Assembly (NCBI RefSeq): GCF_001598555.1
Contig: NZ_BCZE01000055.1
Location: 1-57,139, forward strand
Source of the DNA: Novosphingobium rosa NBRC 15208
GTDB lineage: Bacteria > Pseudomonadota > Alphaproteobacteria > Sphingomonadales > Sphingomonadaceae
Length of the DNA stretch: 57,139 nucleotides
Direction of reading: 5' to 3'
In this document: in pieces, positions 33,189 through 41,725 of the stretch
Numbering within the stretch: the first letter of the stretch is position 1
Layout of the letters: every line of letters begins with the position of its first letter
Notes under the pieces: model-generated
Database searches by the model: none
Told to the model about the DNA's origin: nothing
The model's input: only the letters and a program-made list of their open reading frames with translations
Position numbers and translations under genes: made by a program

Positions 33189-34433
33189 ATGTTACTCCGG
33201 TCCACTCCGCGCGTGTTTTTGCTGGTCGTAGCATCGCTGGTGAGCGCCTCCTCTCCAGCCAATGCTGAGGACGAAGGGCCTGCGCCGGTTTTCACAGCAA
33301 CCCTGCGTGACATTGTCGATGGATGGCTTATCCCTAGCAATGCTTCGCCGGGACCTGTTGTCCTCAACCGCCTCCAGGTTGCAGCGACGGTCGCAGGTGA
33401 CCGTTTGGGCATGCCCGGCCTTGCGATCCATGCCCAGGTTTTCAACCTGGCGGGAAGCAGCCTGAGCGCCCGTACACAGGACATCCAAACTGCCGACGCC
33501 ATCGACGCCGTGCCCATGACCCGCCTGTTCGAAGCCTGGATCGAGCAGCGTTTCGGGTCGAGCGAGCGCAATGTCGCGGTCCGCGCCGGACTGATGGATG
33601 TCAACGCGGACTTCGATTCCATCGTGGCCGCCAACTGGCTCGTCAATTCATCGCAGGGGATTGGAGCTGATATCGCACGCAGCGGCCTCAATGGACCCTC
33701 GATCTATCCCGTCTCCTCGCTTGGCGCGCGCGTCAGTTGGACGCCCAACAAACATTGGACCGCGCGGCTGGCCGTTCTGGATGGGGTGCCGGGCGATGTG
33801 AACCGACCGCGCGCTTTCGTGTTGGCTCGCTTGTCGCGCGAGGACGGAGCCCTAACGATCGGACAGGTCGATTATCGATGGTCCGACGAAGGTCGAGTGG
33901 CCGTGGGTGCGTGGGACTATGCACTTGCCCGGCCCGGTCTCGACGGCAGCGGCATGCATCATGACCAGGGATTTTATGCCGAGGTCGAGAGTGCCCTGCC
34001 CCACTCAAAGCACTGGAGCGGGTGGCTGCGGTATGGACGCGCAAACGGGTCAGTGCAGGAGGTCGAAGGCTATTGGGGCGGCGGCCTTGTTGGCAAGGGT
34101 CTCCTACCCGGCCGGAAAGAAGATCGACTGGGTTTGGCATTCGCGCGAGCCTCGATCAGCACGCTCGCCATGGCGTTGAATGGACTGCCCAGGTCCGAGA
34201 CCTCGTTCGAGGCGAGCTATCAGGTCAAATTGAACGAACGGTGGGCGCTACAACCCGATGCACAATATCTGCGTCACCCGGCGGCCGCGGCCGGTGCACC
34301 TGACGCAGTTGTTGTCGGAATGCGGCTCATCCTCTCAATCGGCGGCCCCAAACCTGCCCCAGCGACGGATGCCTCGGATACCACGGTGCCATCAGACACA
34401 CCCGATACCAAGGATAGCGATGCGAAAAAATGA
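33189..34433 (+). CDS. OprB-family carbohydrate-type porin
   Basis: 414 aa. Signal peptide RSTPRVFLLVVASLVSASS with cleavage likely after PANA. Then a beta-barrel pattern of alternating hydrophobic strands, including LFEAWIEQRFGSSERNVAVRAG, ADFDSIVAANWLVNSSQGIG and the YPVSSLGARVSWTP strand typical of OprB-like porins. The C-terminus carries an Asp/Thr/Pro tail of about 25 residues after the last strand, unusual for a porin that should end in an aromatic residue. ATG 33189 gives a proper signal peptide; the earlier in-frame start does not. Stop overlaps the next gene's start by 14 bases. Confidence 0.88.
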   Translation: MLLRSTPRVFLLVVASLVSASSPANAEDEGPAPVFTATLRDIVDGWLIPSNASPGPVVLNRLQVAATVAGDRLGMPGLAIHAQVFNLAGSSLSARTQDIQTADAIDAVPMTRLFEAWIEQRFGSSERNVAVRAGLMDVNADFDSIVAANWLVNSSQGIGADIARSGLNGPSIYPVSSLGARVSWTPNKHWTARLAVLDGVPGDVNRPRAFVLARLSREDGALTIGQVDYRWSDEGRVAVGAWDYALARPGLDGSGMHHDQGFYAEVESALPHSKHWSGWLRYGRANGSVQEVEGYWGGGLVGKGLLPGRKEDRLGLAFARASISTLAMALNGLPRSETSFEASYQVKLNERWALQPDAQYLRHPAAAAGAPDAVVVGMRLILSIGGPKPAPATDASDTTVPSDTPDTKDSDAKK

Positions 34434-35382
34434 TCGGATGGCCTTCGCAAGAACGGCTTCAAGAGAGGAAGAAAATCCCCTCGATTGCCTGATCATCGGG
34501 GCAGGTCCGGCGGGGCTAACCGCCGCGATCTACCTTGCGCGTTTCCGCCTGAAGATCGCAATCGTCGACGCGGGCAAGAGCCGGGCGGCCATGATCCCTC
34601 GCACACATAATCATGCCGGATTTCCCGGAGGCATTTCCGGCAAGGAGCTTTTGGAGCGGATGCGCGAGCAGGCGCTAACCTTTGGCGCCGAGATTACACC
34701 AGGCCTGGTGGAGGGTCTGGACAGGAAGAAGGACCTGTTTCTTGCCAACGCAGGAGATGCCGTCTTCCAAGCGCGTAGTGTCCTTCTGGCGACCGGCGTG
34801 GTCAACAATCCTCCAAGCATGGCACCGCAAATCCACGATGCAGCCATCGCCGGGGGCCAGCTACGCTATTGCCCTATATGCGATGGCTTTGAGGTGACCG
34901 ACAAGCGGATCGCCGTGATCGGCACGCGGGCGCATGGCGTCAACGAAGCCGTATTCCTGCGCATGTATTCCCCGGACATCACGCTGATCGCGCCTGACGG
35001 CAACCACGTCTTGAGCGCGGATGAGCAGTCGCTCTTGGCAGATGCGGGCATTGCCGTCCTTGATGGCCCCTGTGGCGGGTTGCGGTTGGAGGGCGAACGC
35101 ATCGTGGTCCAGGTTCGCGGTGATACGCTTTCCTTCGAGACGATCTATCCGGCGCTCGGATCGGTCATACAATCCGAGCTTGCGCTGATGCTGGGGGCTG
35201 ACGCCACACCGGAGGGCTGCCTTGTCATCGATCGCCACCAACGAACCTCCGTTGCAGGGCTTTATGCCGCGGGCGACGTCGTCAAGGGGCTCGACCAGAT
35301 CAGTCATGCGATGGGTGAGGCCTCCGTTGCGGCGATAACAATCCGCAATGATCTCACAAAACAGCGCCGCCTGTATCGATAG
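34420..35382 (+). CDS. Thioredoxin-reductase-like FAD/NAD(P) oxidoreductase
   Basis: 320 aa. FAD motif IIGAGPAGLTAAIYLARF (about residue 25), redox-active CPICDGFE near 150, second nucleotide motif VIGTRAHGVNEA (atypical, lacking the full GxGxxA), and the C-terminal AAGDVVKGLDQISHAMGEA FAD block. The CxxC matches low-molecular-weight thioredoxin reductases, but the altered NAD(P) motif suggests a related flavoprotein, perhaps not using NADPH. ATG 34420 follows AAGGATAGCG and overlaps the porin gene; ATG 34438 is possible. Confidence 0.88.
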   Translation: MRKNDRMAFARTASREEENPLDCLIIGAGPAGLTAAIYLARFRLKIAIVDAGKSRAAMIPRTHNHAGFPGGISGKELLERMREQALTFGAEITPGLVEGLDRKKDLFLANAGDAVFQARSVLLATGVVNNPPSMAPQIHDAAIAGGQLRYCPICDGFEVTDKRIAVIGTRAHGVNEAVFLRMYSPDITLIAPDGNHVLSADEQSLLADAGIAVLDGPCGGLRLEGERIVVQVRGDTLSFETIYPALGSVIQSELALMLGADATPEGCLVIDRHQRTSVAGLYAAGDVVKGLDQISHAMGEASVAAITIRNDLTKQRRLYR

Positions 35383-35418
35383 GCCGCCTCGGTAGAAACC
35401 AGCAAAGCATTGATGGTC

Positions 35419-36672
35419 TCACGATGCCGGCACGAAAGCCATCCCGATCGCGGCCACAGCCATGGCGGCGGTGGTGATCCACCCAAAGATTTTGAGCGGC
35501 AAAGGCGCGACGAAATCTCCCATGACCTCCCGCTTTGAAACCGCGACCATCATGGCGATCAACACGGGCACGGCGACGATCCCGTTGATGACCGCGCTCC
35601 AGAACAAGGCCTTCATCGGGCTTATCGGCGACCAGTCCAGCCCGACGCCAAGCACCATGCCAAGAGAGATAATCGCGTAGAAGACGCGCGCGCGGTTTGG
35701 ATTGTCCTGAAGGCTCGCCGACCAGCCACCCACTTCGCAGACCGCATAGCCCGAGGCTCCCGCGAGCACGGGAACGGCCAACATGCCGGTGCCGATGATG
35801 CCGAGGCTGAAAATGGCGAAGGCCAGCTGACCGGCGACCGGCTGAAGCGCCTTTGCAGCGTCAGCGGCGCTCTGGATGTCGGTCTTGCCGGCCGCGTGAA
35901 GTGTCGCAGCTGTGCCCAGCATGATCGCGAGCGCCACGATGTTCGACACAGCCATTCCTCCGAATGTGTCGATACGGATGCGGTTGAAGGCATCCTGCGC
36001 CTGTTCGCAAGCCTCCTTCAGGGGCTCGCGCTCCGCAACCTGGTCAAGCTCCTCGACCTCCTGGGCCGCCTGCCAGAAAAACAGGAAGGGGCTGATCGTG
36101 GTGCCGAGGACGGCGACCACTGTGGTGACAGCTTGCCGGCTGTCGATATGGGGCACCACGAGGTCTCGCAGCGCCTGGCCCCAGTCCACCTTGACCATGA
36201 AAACCAGCGCGACATAGGCCAACAGCACGAGTGTTAGCCATTTGAGGACAGAAGCATAGCGATCGTAGGGAATGAACATCTGAAGCAACAGAGAGGCCAG
36301 AGCGAAGACAAGGGTAAAAACATGCTGCCCTCCGCCTGCTGTTAGCCCTGCTGCCTCACCCATGGCCGCCAGATCGGCGCCGATGTTGATCGTGTTGGCG
36401 ACGAACAGCAGGCCAACAATGCTGACGATGGCCCAAGATGGCATAACCTTCTTCAGGCTGTGACCGAGGCCTTTGCCGGTCACGCGGCCGACGCGTGCGC
36501 TGGCAAGCTGCGCGGCGACCATCAGGGGGAACGCAAAGAGCATCGTCCACATGAGGCCGGTTCCAAACTGGGCTCCGGCCTGTGAATAGGTGGCAATGCC
36601 GCTGGGATCGTCATCGGCCGCGCCGGTCACCAGGCCAGGTCCGAGCCGCTTGAGGCTTTCGAGGATGCTCAT
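35419..36672 (-). CDS. Nramp-family-like metal transporter with non-canonical metal site
   Basis: 417 aa with about eleven hydrophobic helices. Helix 1 has GAADDDPSGIATYSQAGAQFG where classical Nramp proteins have DPGN; helix 6 has GTTISPFLFFWQAAQ where the classical protein has the MPH motif with its metal-selecting methionine. These changes are typical of Nramp-related subgroups, one of which (NRMT) carries magnesium, so the cargo may not be manganese or iron. Single gene; function beyond divalent cation transport is inference. Confidence 0.88.
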   Translation of the reverse strand: MSILESLKRLGPGLVTGAADDDPSGIATYSQAGAQFGTGLMWTMLFAFPLMVAAQLASARVGRVTGKGLGHSLKKVMPSWAIVSIVGLLFVANTINIGADLAAMGEAAGLTAGGGQHVFTLVFALASLLLQMFIPYDRYASVLKWLTLVLLAYVALVFMVKVDWGQALRDLVVPHIDSRQAVTTVVAVLGTTISPFLFFWQAAQEVEELDQVAEREPLKEACEQAQDAFNRIRIDTFGGMAVSNIVALAIMLGTAATLHAAGKTDIQSAADAAKALQPVAGQLAFAIFSLGIIGTGMLAVPVLAGASGYAVCEVGGWSASLQDNPNRARVFYAIISLGMVLGVGLDWSPISPMKALFWSAVINGIVAVPVLIAMMVAVSKREVMGDFVAPLPLKIFGWITTAAMAVAAIGMAFVPAS

Positions 36673-36758
36673 AAGCCGTCATCTCCGAAAAAAGCGATTG
36701 TTCTTGTCATCACGGCCTCTCCAGTGTTGAGCCGCTATCGGCGGCCTCACATCTTTTT

Positions 36759-37346
36759 CTACGATTGAAGCCCATCGGGTATGATCGGCCATTGGCCGTC
36801 CTGAAGTGGAGGAAGCGCCAAAAACCAGCTGCTGCTACGACACAAGGTAAAGTGATCGCAGGAAAACTTCATGTCGCTGCGTGGCACGGCGCGCAGATAT
36901 TCGCCCAAACCCGCGACCCCGCCCGATCTTACGACAATGTAGCTCATCACGCCGTCATCACACGAGACAAGCGCTTCTACCGCTTCGCCGAGGTCATGGC
37001 CATGCTGGTCCAGGACTGCCATGCCATCGACATGGGTTGCGGCGAAAAGGGTGGGATGAGCCGAGCGCCGGCTTGCCTCGGCGGCTGATGTGCCACCGTC
37101 CTCGTAAGCCCGCTGGCGCCCGAGCCATCGCCAGATCCCAACGAGGTTGATCAGGGTCAGAAAACCGTTGCTGACGAGCAGGTTGGTCTGACCCGAGGCG
37201 TAACCAACCCAGGACCAGCAAATCGAACCTGCGGTGAAGACGACGAACCCCCAGCCCGTCACGCGGGCCCCAAGATTGGCAGCGGTCATGATCGCGGCGA
37301 TCATCGTGGCCGCGGGCGCGATCCAGGCCGGAAGTTCGGTCACCAT
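36759..37346 (-). CDS. Membrane protein with PRC-barrel-like domain
   Basis: 195 aa. Three hydrophobic helices in the first 75 residues (PAATMIAAIMTAANLGARVTG; GFVVFTAGSICWSWVGYASG; LLVSNGFLTLINLVGIWRWLG), of the kind found in small PnuC-like membrane proteins, then a soluble part from about 100 with MAVLDQHGHDLGEAVEALVS and VMSYIVVRSGGVAGLGEYLRAVP, a PRC-barrel pattern. ATG 37346 follows GGGGGAG. Such fusions are common in alphaproteobacteria; function unknown. Confidence 0.75.
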   Translation of the reverse strand: MVTELPAWIAPAATMIAAIMTAANLGARVTGWGFVVFTAGSICWSWVGYASGQTNLLVSNGFLTLINLVGIWRWLGRQRAYEDGGTSAAEASRRSAHPTLFAATHVDGMAVLDQHGHDLGEAVEALVSCDDGVMSYIVVRSGGVAGLGEYLRAVPRSDMKFSCDHFTLCRSSSWFLALPPLQDGQWPIIPDGLQS

Positions 37347-37399
37347 GTCGACTCCCCCGGTCGGCGCTTGACCGCCAGATGTGTGGCTGGCGCTGCCAT

Positions 37400-37858
37400 C
37401 TAGCAGCGGGTCAATCGTCGAGCATTGTCAGTCGCACCGCGATGAATCGGGGCGAGCGCAGCCGCCCCTATCTGGGCAACCGCCTCGATGGACTCGACAG
37501 CCAAGGCCAGAACCGTCTGGCCAACCTCCGTCTCCCCGAGCGGGGCTGGAGCGACACCAATGGTCGACTTTTCACACAGTTGCCCGATACGGTTGAGCCA
37601 ACTTGCCTGGGCCGCCCACCAGGACGACATAATGGCGAGACCCGACTGGGAGAACGCTTCGACCTTCTCGGGAACCATGAGACTGAGTTCGGCGTGATCG
37701 GCCCACAAGGGGAAGATCAGCGCCATCCCGATGATCGGCATGCGAGCGGCGATGACTTCAGTGGCCGCGCTGACAGTCTCGATAACATCACGACTGCTTT
37801 TCCGTACCGACGACCCCGCCGTGATCAAACGCTCGAAGCTGGCTGACATGTCAAGCAA
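37400..37858 (-). CDS. Phasin-like hypothetical protein (152 aa)
   Basis: A mostly helical, Ala/Ser-rich protein (SSRDVIETVSAATEVIAARM, MSSWWAAQASWLNRIGQLC) with the amphipathic character of phasins (granule-associated proteins), though no diagnostic motif is clear. TTG 37858 has AAGGAG eight bases upstream; ATG 37849 is the next in-frame start. Divergent from katE with about 210 bases between. Confidence 0.55.
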   Translation of the reverse strand: MLDMSASFERLITAGSSVRKSSRDVIETVSAATEVIAARMPIIGMALIFPLWADHAELSLMVPEKVEAFSQSGLAIMSSWWAAQASWLNRIGQLCEKSTIGVAPAPLGETEVGQTVLALAVESIEAVAQIGAAALAPIHRGATDNARRLTRC

Positions 37859-38070
37859 CGGGGCGCTCCTTCGTCTGATTCAGTGATGAAACCGCCGAGA
37901 TGTCGGCGTGTTGCAGCGCTGCCGGGACAATCGATATAACCCATGTTAACTTCCAGCTTACGACCGCAACTTGGAGGCAGGCGTTGCATTTCGGGTATGC
38001 GGCCCGCTGCACGTAAGGATGCGGCGCGGTGGAGGCTGCACGTACAACCCTGAGACGAGGAACGCGCACC

Positions 38071-40293
38071 ATGGCCAAAAAGCCAGCTCCATCCAAAGCC
38101 GTCGCCAAACCTGCATCCACAGTGATCCCTTCAGATCTGGCCGGGGCGGACCTGCCCGGCGAATCTCCGCAGAAATCTTCCCCCATACCTTCGGATGCGG
38201 CTGTCTCTTTGTCTTATGCCGAGACACAGGGGCCAGGCGGTGAGACCCGCCAGGTCGCGGGCGACGGCATTCCGATACTCACCAGCGCACAGGGTATTCC
38301 TGTCGCTGACGATCAAAACAGCTTGAAGCAAGGCGTCCGCGGTCCCACCCTGCTTGAAGACGCGCATTTTCGTGAGAAAATCTTCCACTTCGACCATGAA
38401 AGGATCCCCGAACGCGTCGTGCATGCGCGAGGCTACGGTGCCCATGGCTTTTTTGAGCTCACCGAAAGCCTCGCCGACGTGTCGCGTGCTGACATTTTCC
38501 AGCGGGTGGGTGAACGCACCCCGGCATTTGTGCGTTTTTCCACCGTGGCAGGATCGAAGGGCTCTTTCGACCTGGCACGTGACGTGCGCGGTTTCGCGGT
38601 CAAGCTCTACACACAGGAGGGGAATTGGGATCTGGTCGGCAACAACATCCCGGTGTTTTTCATCCAGGATGCGATGAAGTTTCCCGACCTGGTACACGCG
38701 GCCAAACCGGAACCCGATCGCGACTTCCCCCAAGCGCAAACCGCCCATGACAATTTCTGGGATTTTGTCAGCCTGAGCCCTGAGAGCATCCACATGATCA
38801 TGTGGACCATGTCGGACCGCGCCATCCCCCGCTCGTTCCGCACCATGGAAGGATTTGGCGTCCACACCTTCCGGCTGCTCGACGCAGCAGGCAAATCCAC
38901 CTTCGTCAAATTCCACTGGAAGCCCAAGCAGGGTCTCCAATCGGTTGCCTGGAATGAGGCGGTCAAGATCAACGGCGCCGATCCTGATTTCCATCGGCGT
39001 GACCTGTGGGACGCCATCAACAGCGGCGACTTTCCCGAATGGGAGCTGGGAGTCCAATTGTTCGACGACGCCTTCGCCGACAGCTTCGACTTCGATGTGC
39101 TGGACGCGACCAAGATCATCCCGGAGGAGCTGGTTCCGGTGCGTATCGTCGGCCGCCTGGTGCTTGACAGGGTCGTCGACAATTTCTTCGCCGAAACCGA
39201 ACAGGTGGCGTTCTGCACACAGAATGTCCCGCCCGGCATCGACTTTTCAAACGATCCGTTGCTTCAGGGGCGGAATTTCTCTTACCTCGATACGCAGATC
39301 AAGCGCCTGGGCGGTCCCAATTTCACTCACATTCCGATCAACGCCCCCAAATGCCCGATGGCGCATTTCCAGCAGGACGGCCATATGGCGATGCGCAATC
39401 CAAAGGGCCGGGTCAACTATGAGCCCAACAGCTGGGGCCCGACGCAGGGGGGGGCGCGCGAGAATCCGGCACGCGGCTTCTCCAGCTTTGCGGAAGCGGC
39501 CGATGGTCCAAAGGCGCGGGTCCGCTCCGAGAGCTTTGCCGACCACTACAGCCAGGCACGCCAGTTCTATGTGAGCCAGACACCGATCGAACAAAAGCAT
39601 ATCGGTGATGCGCTCGTGTTTGAGCTGTCCAAGGTCGAGCGGCCCGATATCCGATCCAGAGTGGTATCGCATCTTCTTAATGTCGATGCCGGGCTTGCAG
39701 CGACGGTGGCCAATGGTCTTGGCCTTCCTCTCCCCGCTGCTGCCGTCGCGGCGCGCGAGCCCATCGTTGATCTGCCCGCGTCCGACAAGCTGAGCATCGT
39801 GAAGAACGGGCCTGCAACCTTCAAGGGTCGCAAGCTCGGCTTGCTCTTGAGCGATGGCGCGGACGCTGGCGTCGTCAAGGCACTGATCAAGGCGGTGACC
39901 GCCGAAGGTGCTGTCTATGAAGTGATCGCCCCGAAGGTTGCCGGCGTCACCTTGTCCGATGGCACCACCATCGCCGCCAAACACAAAGTGGATGGCGGGC
40001 CATCAGTGCTCTTCGATGCGGTGGCCGTTGTGGTCTCGGCGGAAGGCGCCGCCTTGTTGGCCCTGGATGCGGCAGCCAAGGATTTCGTCACAGATGCGTT
40101 TGCCCACTGCAAATATATCGGCATCGGCGTCGAGGCCCAGCCTCTTTTCGCCAAAGCCGGCATCGCTGAGGATCTGGACGAAGCGTGCCTGCCGCTGGGC
40201 AAAGCCGCGGACGGTAAGGCATTCGTCGAGGCGGCCCGGGCTCTGCGCTTTTGGCCCCGCGAACTGAAGGTCGATCTGGACGCCGTAGGCTGA
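38071..40293 (+). CDS. katE: Catalase HPII, large-subunit clade
   Basis: 740 aa, the length of large-subunit catalases. Catalytic His in RVVHARGYGAHG, distal Asn in DLVGNNIPVFFIQD, and proximal heme Tyr in GRNFSYLDTQIKRLG. A long N-terminal extension and a C-terminal flavodoxin/DJ-1-like domain (from about 590, FKGRKLGLLLSDGADAG) mark the HPII class. ATG 38071 has a GAGGAACGCG site; the frame is open 14 codons further. Degrades hydrogen peroxide; usually under general-stress control. Confidence 0.97.
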   Translation: MAKKPAPSKAVAKPASTVIPSDLAGADLPGESPQKSSPIPSDAAVSLSYAETQGPGGETRQVAGDGIPILTSAQGIPVADDQNSLKQGVRGPTLLEDAHFREKIFHFDHERIPERVVHARGYGAHGFFELTESLADVSRADIFQRVGERTPAFVRFSTVAGSKGSFDLARDVRGFAVKLYTQEGNWDLVGNNIPVFFIQDAMKFPDLVHAAKPEPDRDFPQAQTAHDNFWDFVSLSPESIHMIMWTMSDRAIPRSFRTMEGFGVHTFRLLDAAGKSTFVKFHWKPKQGLQSVAWNEAVKINGADPDFHRRDLWDAINSGDFPEWELGVQLFDDAFADSFDFDVLDATKIIPEELVPVRIVGRLVLDRVVDNFFAETEQVAFCTQNVPPGIDFSNDPLLQGRNFSYLDTQIKRLGGPNFTHIPINAPKCPMAHFQQDGHMAMRNPKGRVNYEPNSWGPTQGGARENPARGFSSFAEAADGPKARVRSESFADHYSQARQFYVSQTPIEQKHIGDALVFELSKVERPDIRSRVVSHLLNVDAGLAATVANGLGLPLPAAAVAAREPIVDLPASDKLSIVKNGPATFKGRKLGLLLSDGADAGVVKALIKAVTAEGAVYEVIAPKVAGVTLSDGTTIAAKHKVDGGPSVLFDAVAVVVSAEGAALLALDAAAKDFVTDAFAHCKYIGIGVEAQPLFAKAGIAEDLDEACLPLGKAADGKAFVEAARALRFWPRELKVDLDAVG

Positions 40294-40299
40294 GACCTC

Positions 40300-40334
40300 G
40301 TGCGACACCTGCGTGCCGAGCGCTGGTGTCGCAC
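40300..40334 (+). terminator. Hairpin after katE
   Basis: GTGCGACACC (40300-40309) pairs perfectly with GGTGTCGCAC (40325-40334), beginning seven bases after the katE stop. No T-run follows. Likely transcription end or stabilising structure. Confidence 0.6.
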
Positions 40335-40359
40335 AATGCGAACAGCGCCTTATCACTTG

Positions 40360-40381
40360 CCCCGCGCACGGAAGCGCGGGG
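40360..40381 (+). promoter_or_regulatory. Hairpin in the leader of the 88-aa gene
   Basis: CCCCGCGC (40360-40367) and GCGCGGGG (40374-40381) form a perfect 8-bp stem with a six-base loop, ending 22 bases before the start codon at 40404, just before its ribosome-binding site. Could modulate translation; no direct support. Confidence 0.35.
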
Positions 40382-40403
40382 ACCGCATGAGGAAGGACAT
40401 GAG

Positions 40404-40670
40404 ATGCCGATTTCAGAACTGGGTGCTGTGGAGCGCGTCGCGCGGGTGCTTGCCGCGCTCAAACTCAGCGCAAATGGGGATGGGTACGAGCCCTCGGTGA
40501 GCGACGAGGTTGAGGATGAGTGGCATCTTTATATCGAGCAGGCGGTCTCGATCCTCAAGACGCTGCGAGAACCCGATATCGTCATGGCAAATGCCGGAGA
40601 CGCCGACATATGGCGCGCGATGGTCCAGGCCGCTCTCGATGATTACGCAGATGGACCGTCAGAGGACTGA
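40404..40670 (+). CDS. Conserved-looking hypothetical protein (88 aa)
   Basis: ATG 40404 follows AGGAAGGACATGAG. The product, beginning ISELGAVERVARVLAALKLS and including DEWHLYIEQAVSILKTLREP, is acidic and helical, without membrane segments. The earlier part of the open frame does not look coding. Lies directly downstream of katE in the same orientation. Function unknown. Confidence 0.65.
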   Translation: MPISELGAVERVARVLAALKLSANGDGYEPSVSDEVEDEWHLYIEQAVSILKTLREPDIVMANAGDADIWRAMVQAALDDYADGPSED

Positions 40671-40723
40671 CGAAGCGCGCGGGCTTGAACTGCGAGCTCG
40701 ACTCTGCCCGCACCGGTACGGTC

Positions 40724-41725
40724 TTATAGTGCCTCAAGCTTGCAAACGCGGCCGAAGCGCTGACGCGCTCGGATCATGGCCTGAGCCGAGGCAACAGCAG
40801 CCGGCAAGGTTTCGAAAGTCAGCTGTTCTCTGTGACCTGGGTGCGCAGGATCAAGCGCATGGGGAAGAGTGTATGTCTCGTGGAGTGGTGCATCTGGATC
40901 CTGCTCGATCCAGCGGGCAAATGTTTCCGCCATGCCGCCGCTTGCCCGACCTTGCGTTCGGCTCGAAGTGAAAACTCGAACATCAAGCGGATGCCGCACG
41001 CGCCCTCCGGCCTCACGAACCGCGGCAAAAAGAGCGCGATCTTCTCCCACGCATGGGGTGGGCGCCCCTCCGATCCGCCGATACAGCTCCAGGGTCAGGG
41101 CAATGCTGGCACCGCCTTCATAGTAATGGCGAGGCCACGGGTCCTGGAGGGCGCCCGGTTCTGTCCGTAACCAGTCAAGCGCTGTGTAATAGCGCCCGAG
41201 CATATTGAGCCGCCGCGCAGCCTCCTTCCCCAGCACCGCGCGATCACGTCGGCGCGTGAGCGCACGGCCGGCAACGGCATCCGCGCCTGCATCCAGATGA
41301 GCGACCGTGCGCGCCAACCAGTCCGGGGATACAATCGTATCAGCATCGGTGCAGGCAAGCACATCACCGGGCGCAGCCAGCAAGGACACAGCTTGATCGA
41401 ACGCCATACGACGTGCCCAACCGGCGTGAGCAAAGGCCGGAAGCAGGGACAAGGCGGTCCATTGCAATCGGGCGTGGGTTAGTTTTGTCCGGGCAAGGAC
41501 TTCTGCCGTTCCGTCATGGCAATTGTTCGCGAGCACGGCGATCGACACGGGGCCGCCATAGCGGGCTGCAGCTGTGTCCAGCGCTGCCAGACAATCTGGA
41601 AGATCGGCTTCCTCATCCTTCGCCGGCAACGCCACGGCAATGTGACGTAACGGCTTTTGATGGGGCCACGCCGCTCCGGATGCAGGCGATAGGGAGATCC
41701 CGTCACTTAATCGCAGAAAGGCCAT
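40724..41725 (-). CDS. Glycosyltransferase family 2
   Basis: 333 aa. GT-A fold: ALPAKDEEADLPDCLAAL at about 32-50, ADTIVSPDW with the acidic DAD metal site near 125, and HYYEGGASIALTLELYRRIGG with VGEDRALFAAVREAGG near 200-235. A short tail follows. Transfers a sugar to an unknown acceptor. It starts immediately after the stop of the methyltransferase-ACAD gene (41726), so the three genes with PIG-L form one operon. Confidence 0.9.
   Translation of the reverse strand: MAFLRLSDGISLSPASGAAWPHQKPLRHIAVALPAKDEEADLPDCLAALDTAAARYGGPVSIAVLANNCHDGTAEVLARTKLTHARLQWTALSLLPAFAHAGWARRMAFDQAVSLLAAPGDVLACTDADTIVSPDWLARTVAHLDAGADAVAGRALTRRRDRAVLGKEAARRLNMLGRYYTALDWLRTEPGALQDPWPRHYYEGGASIALTLELYRRIGGAPTPCVGEDRALFAAVREAGGRVRHPLDVRVFTSSRTQGRASGGMAETFARWIEQDPDAPLHETYTLPHALDPAHPGHREQLTFETLPAAVASAQAMIRARQRFGRVCKLEAL

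Noticed and set aside
32779..33234. 151-aa minus-strand frame
   Set aside because: Arg/Cys-rich composition typical of a wrong frame; the recognisable receiver fragment is in another frame of the same strand.
37918..37945. EcfG-like promoter for katE (GGGAC...TGTT)
   Set aside because: Both the -35 and the spacing deviate from GGAAC-N16/17-CGTT; expected by chance in such DNA.
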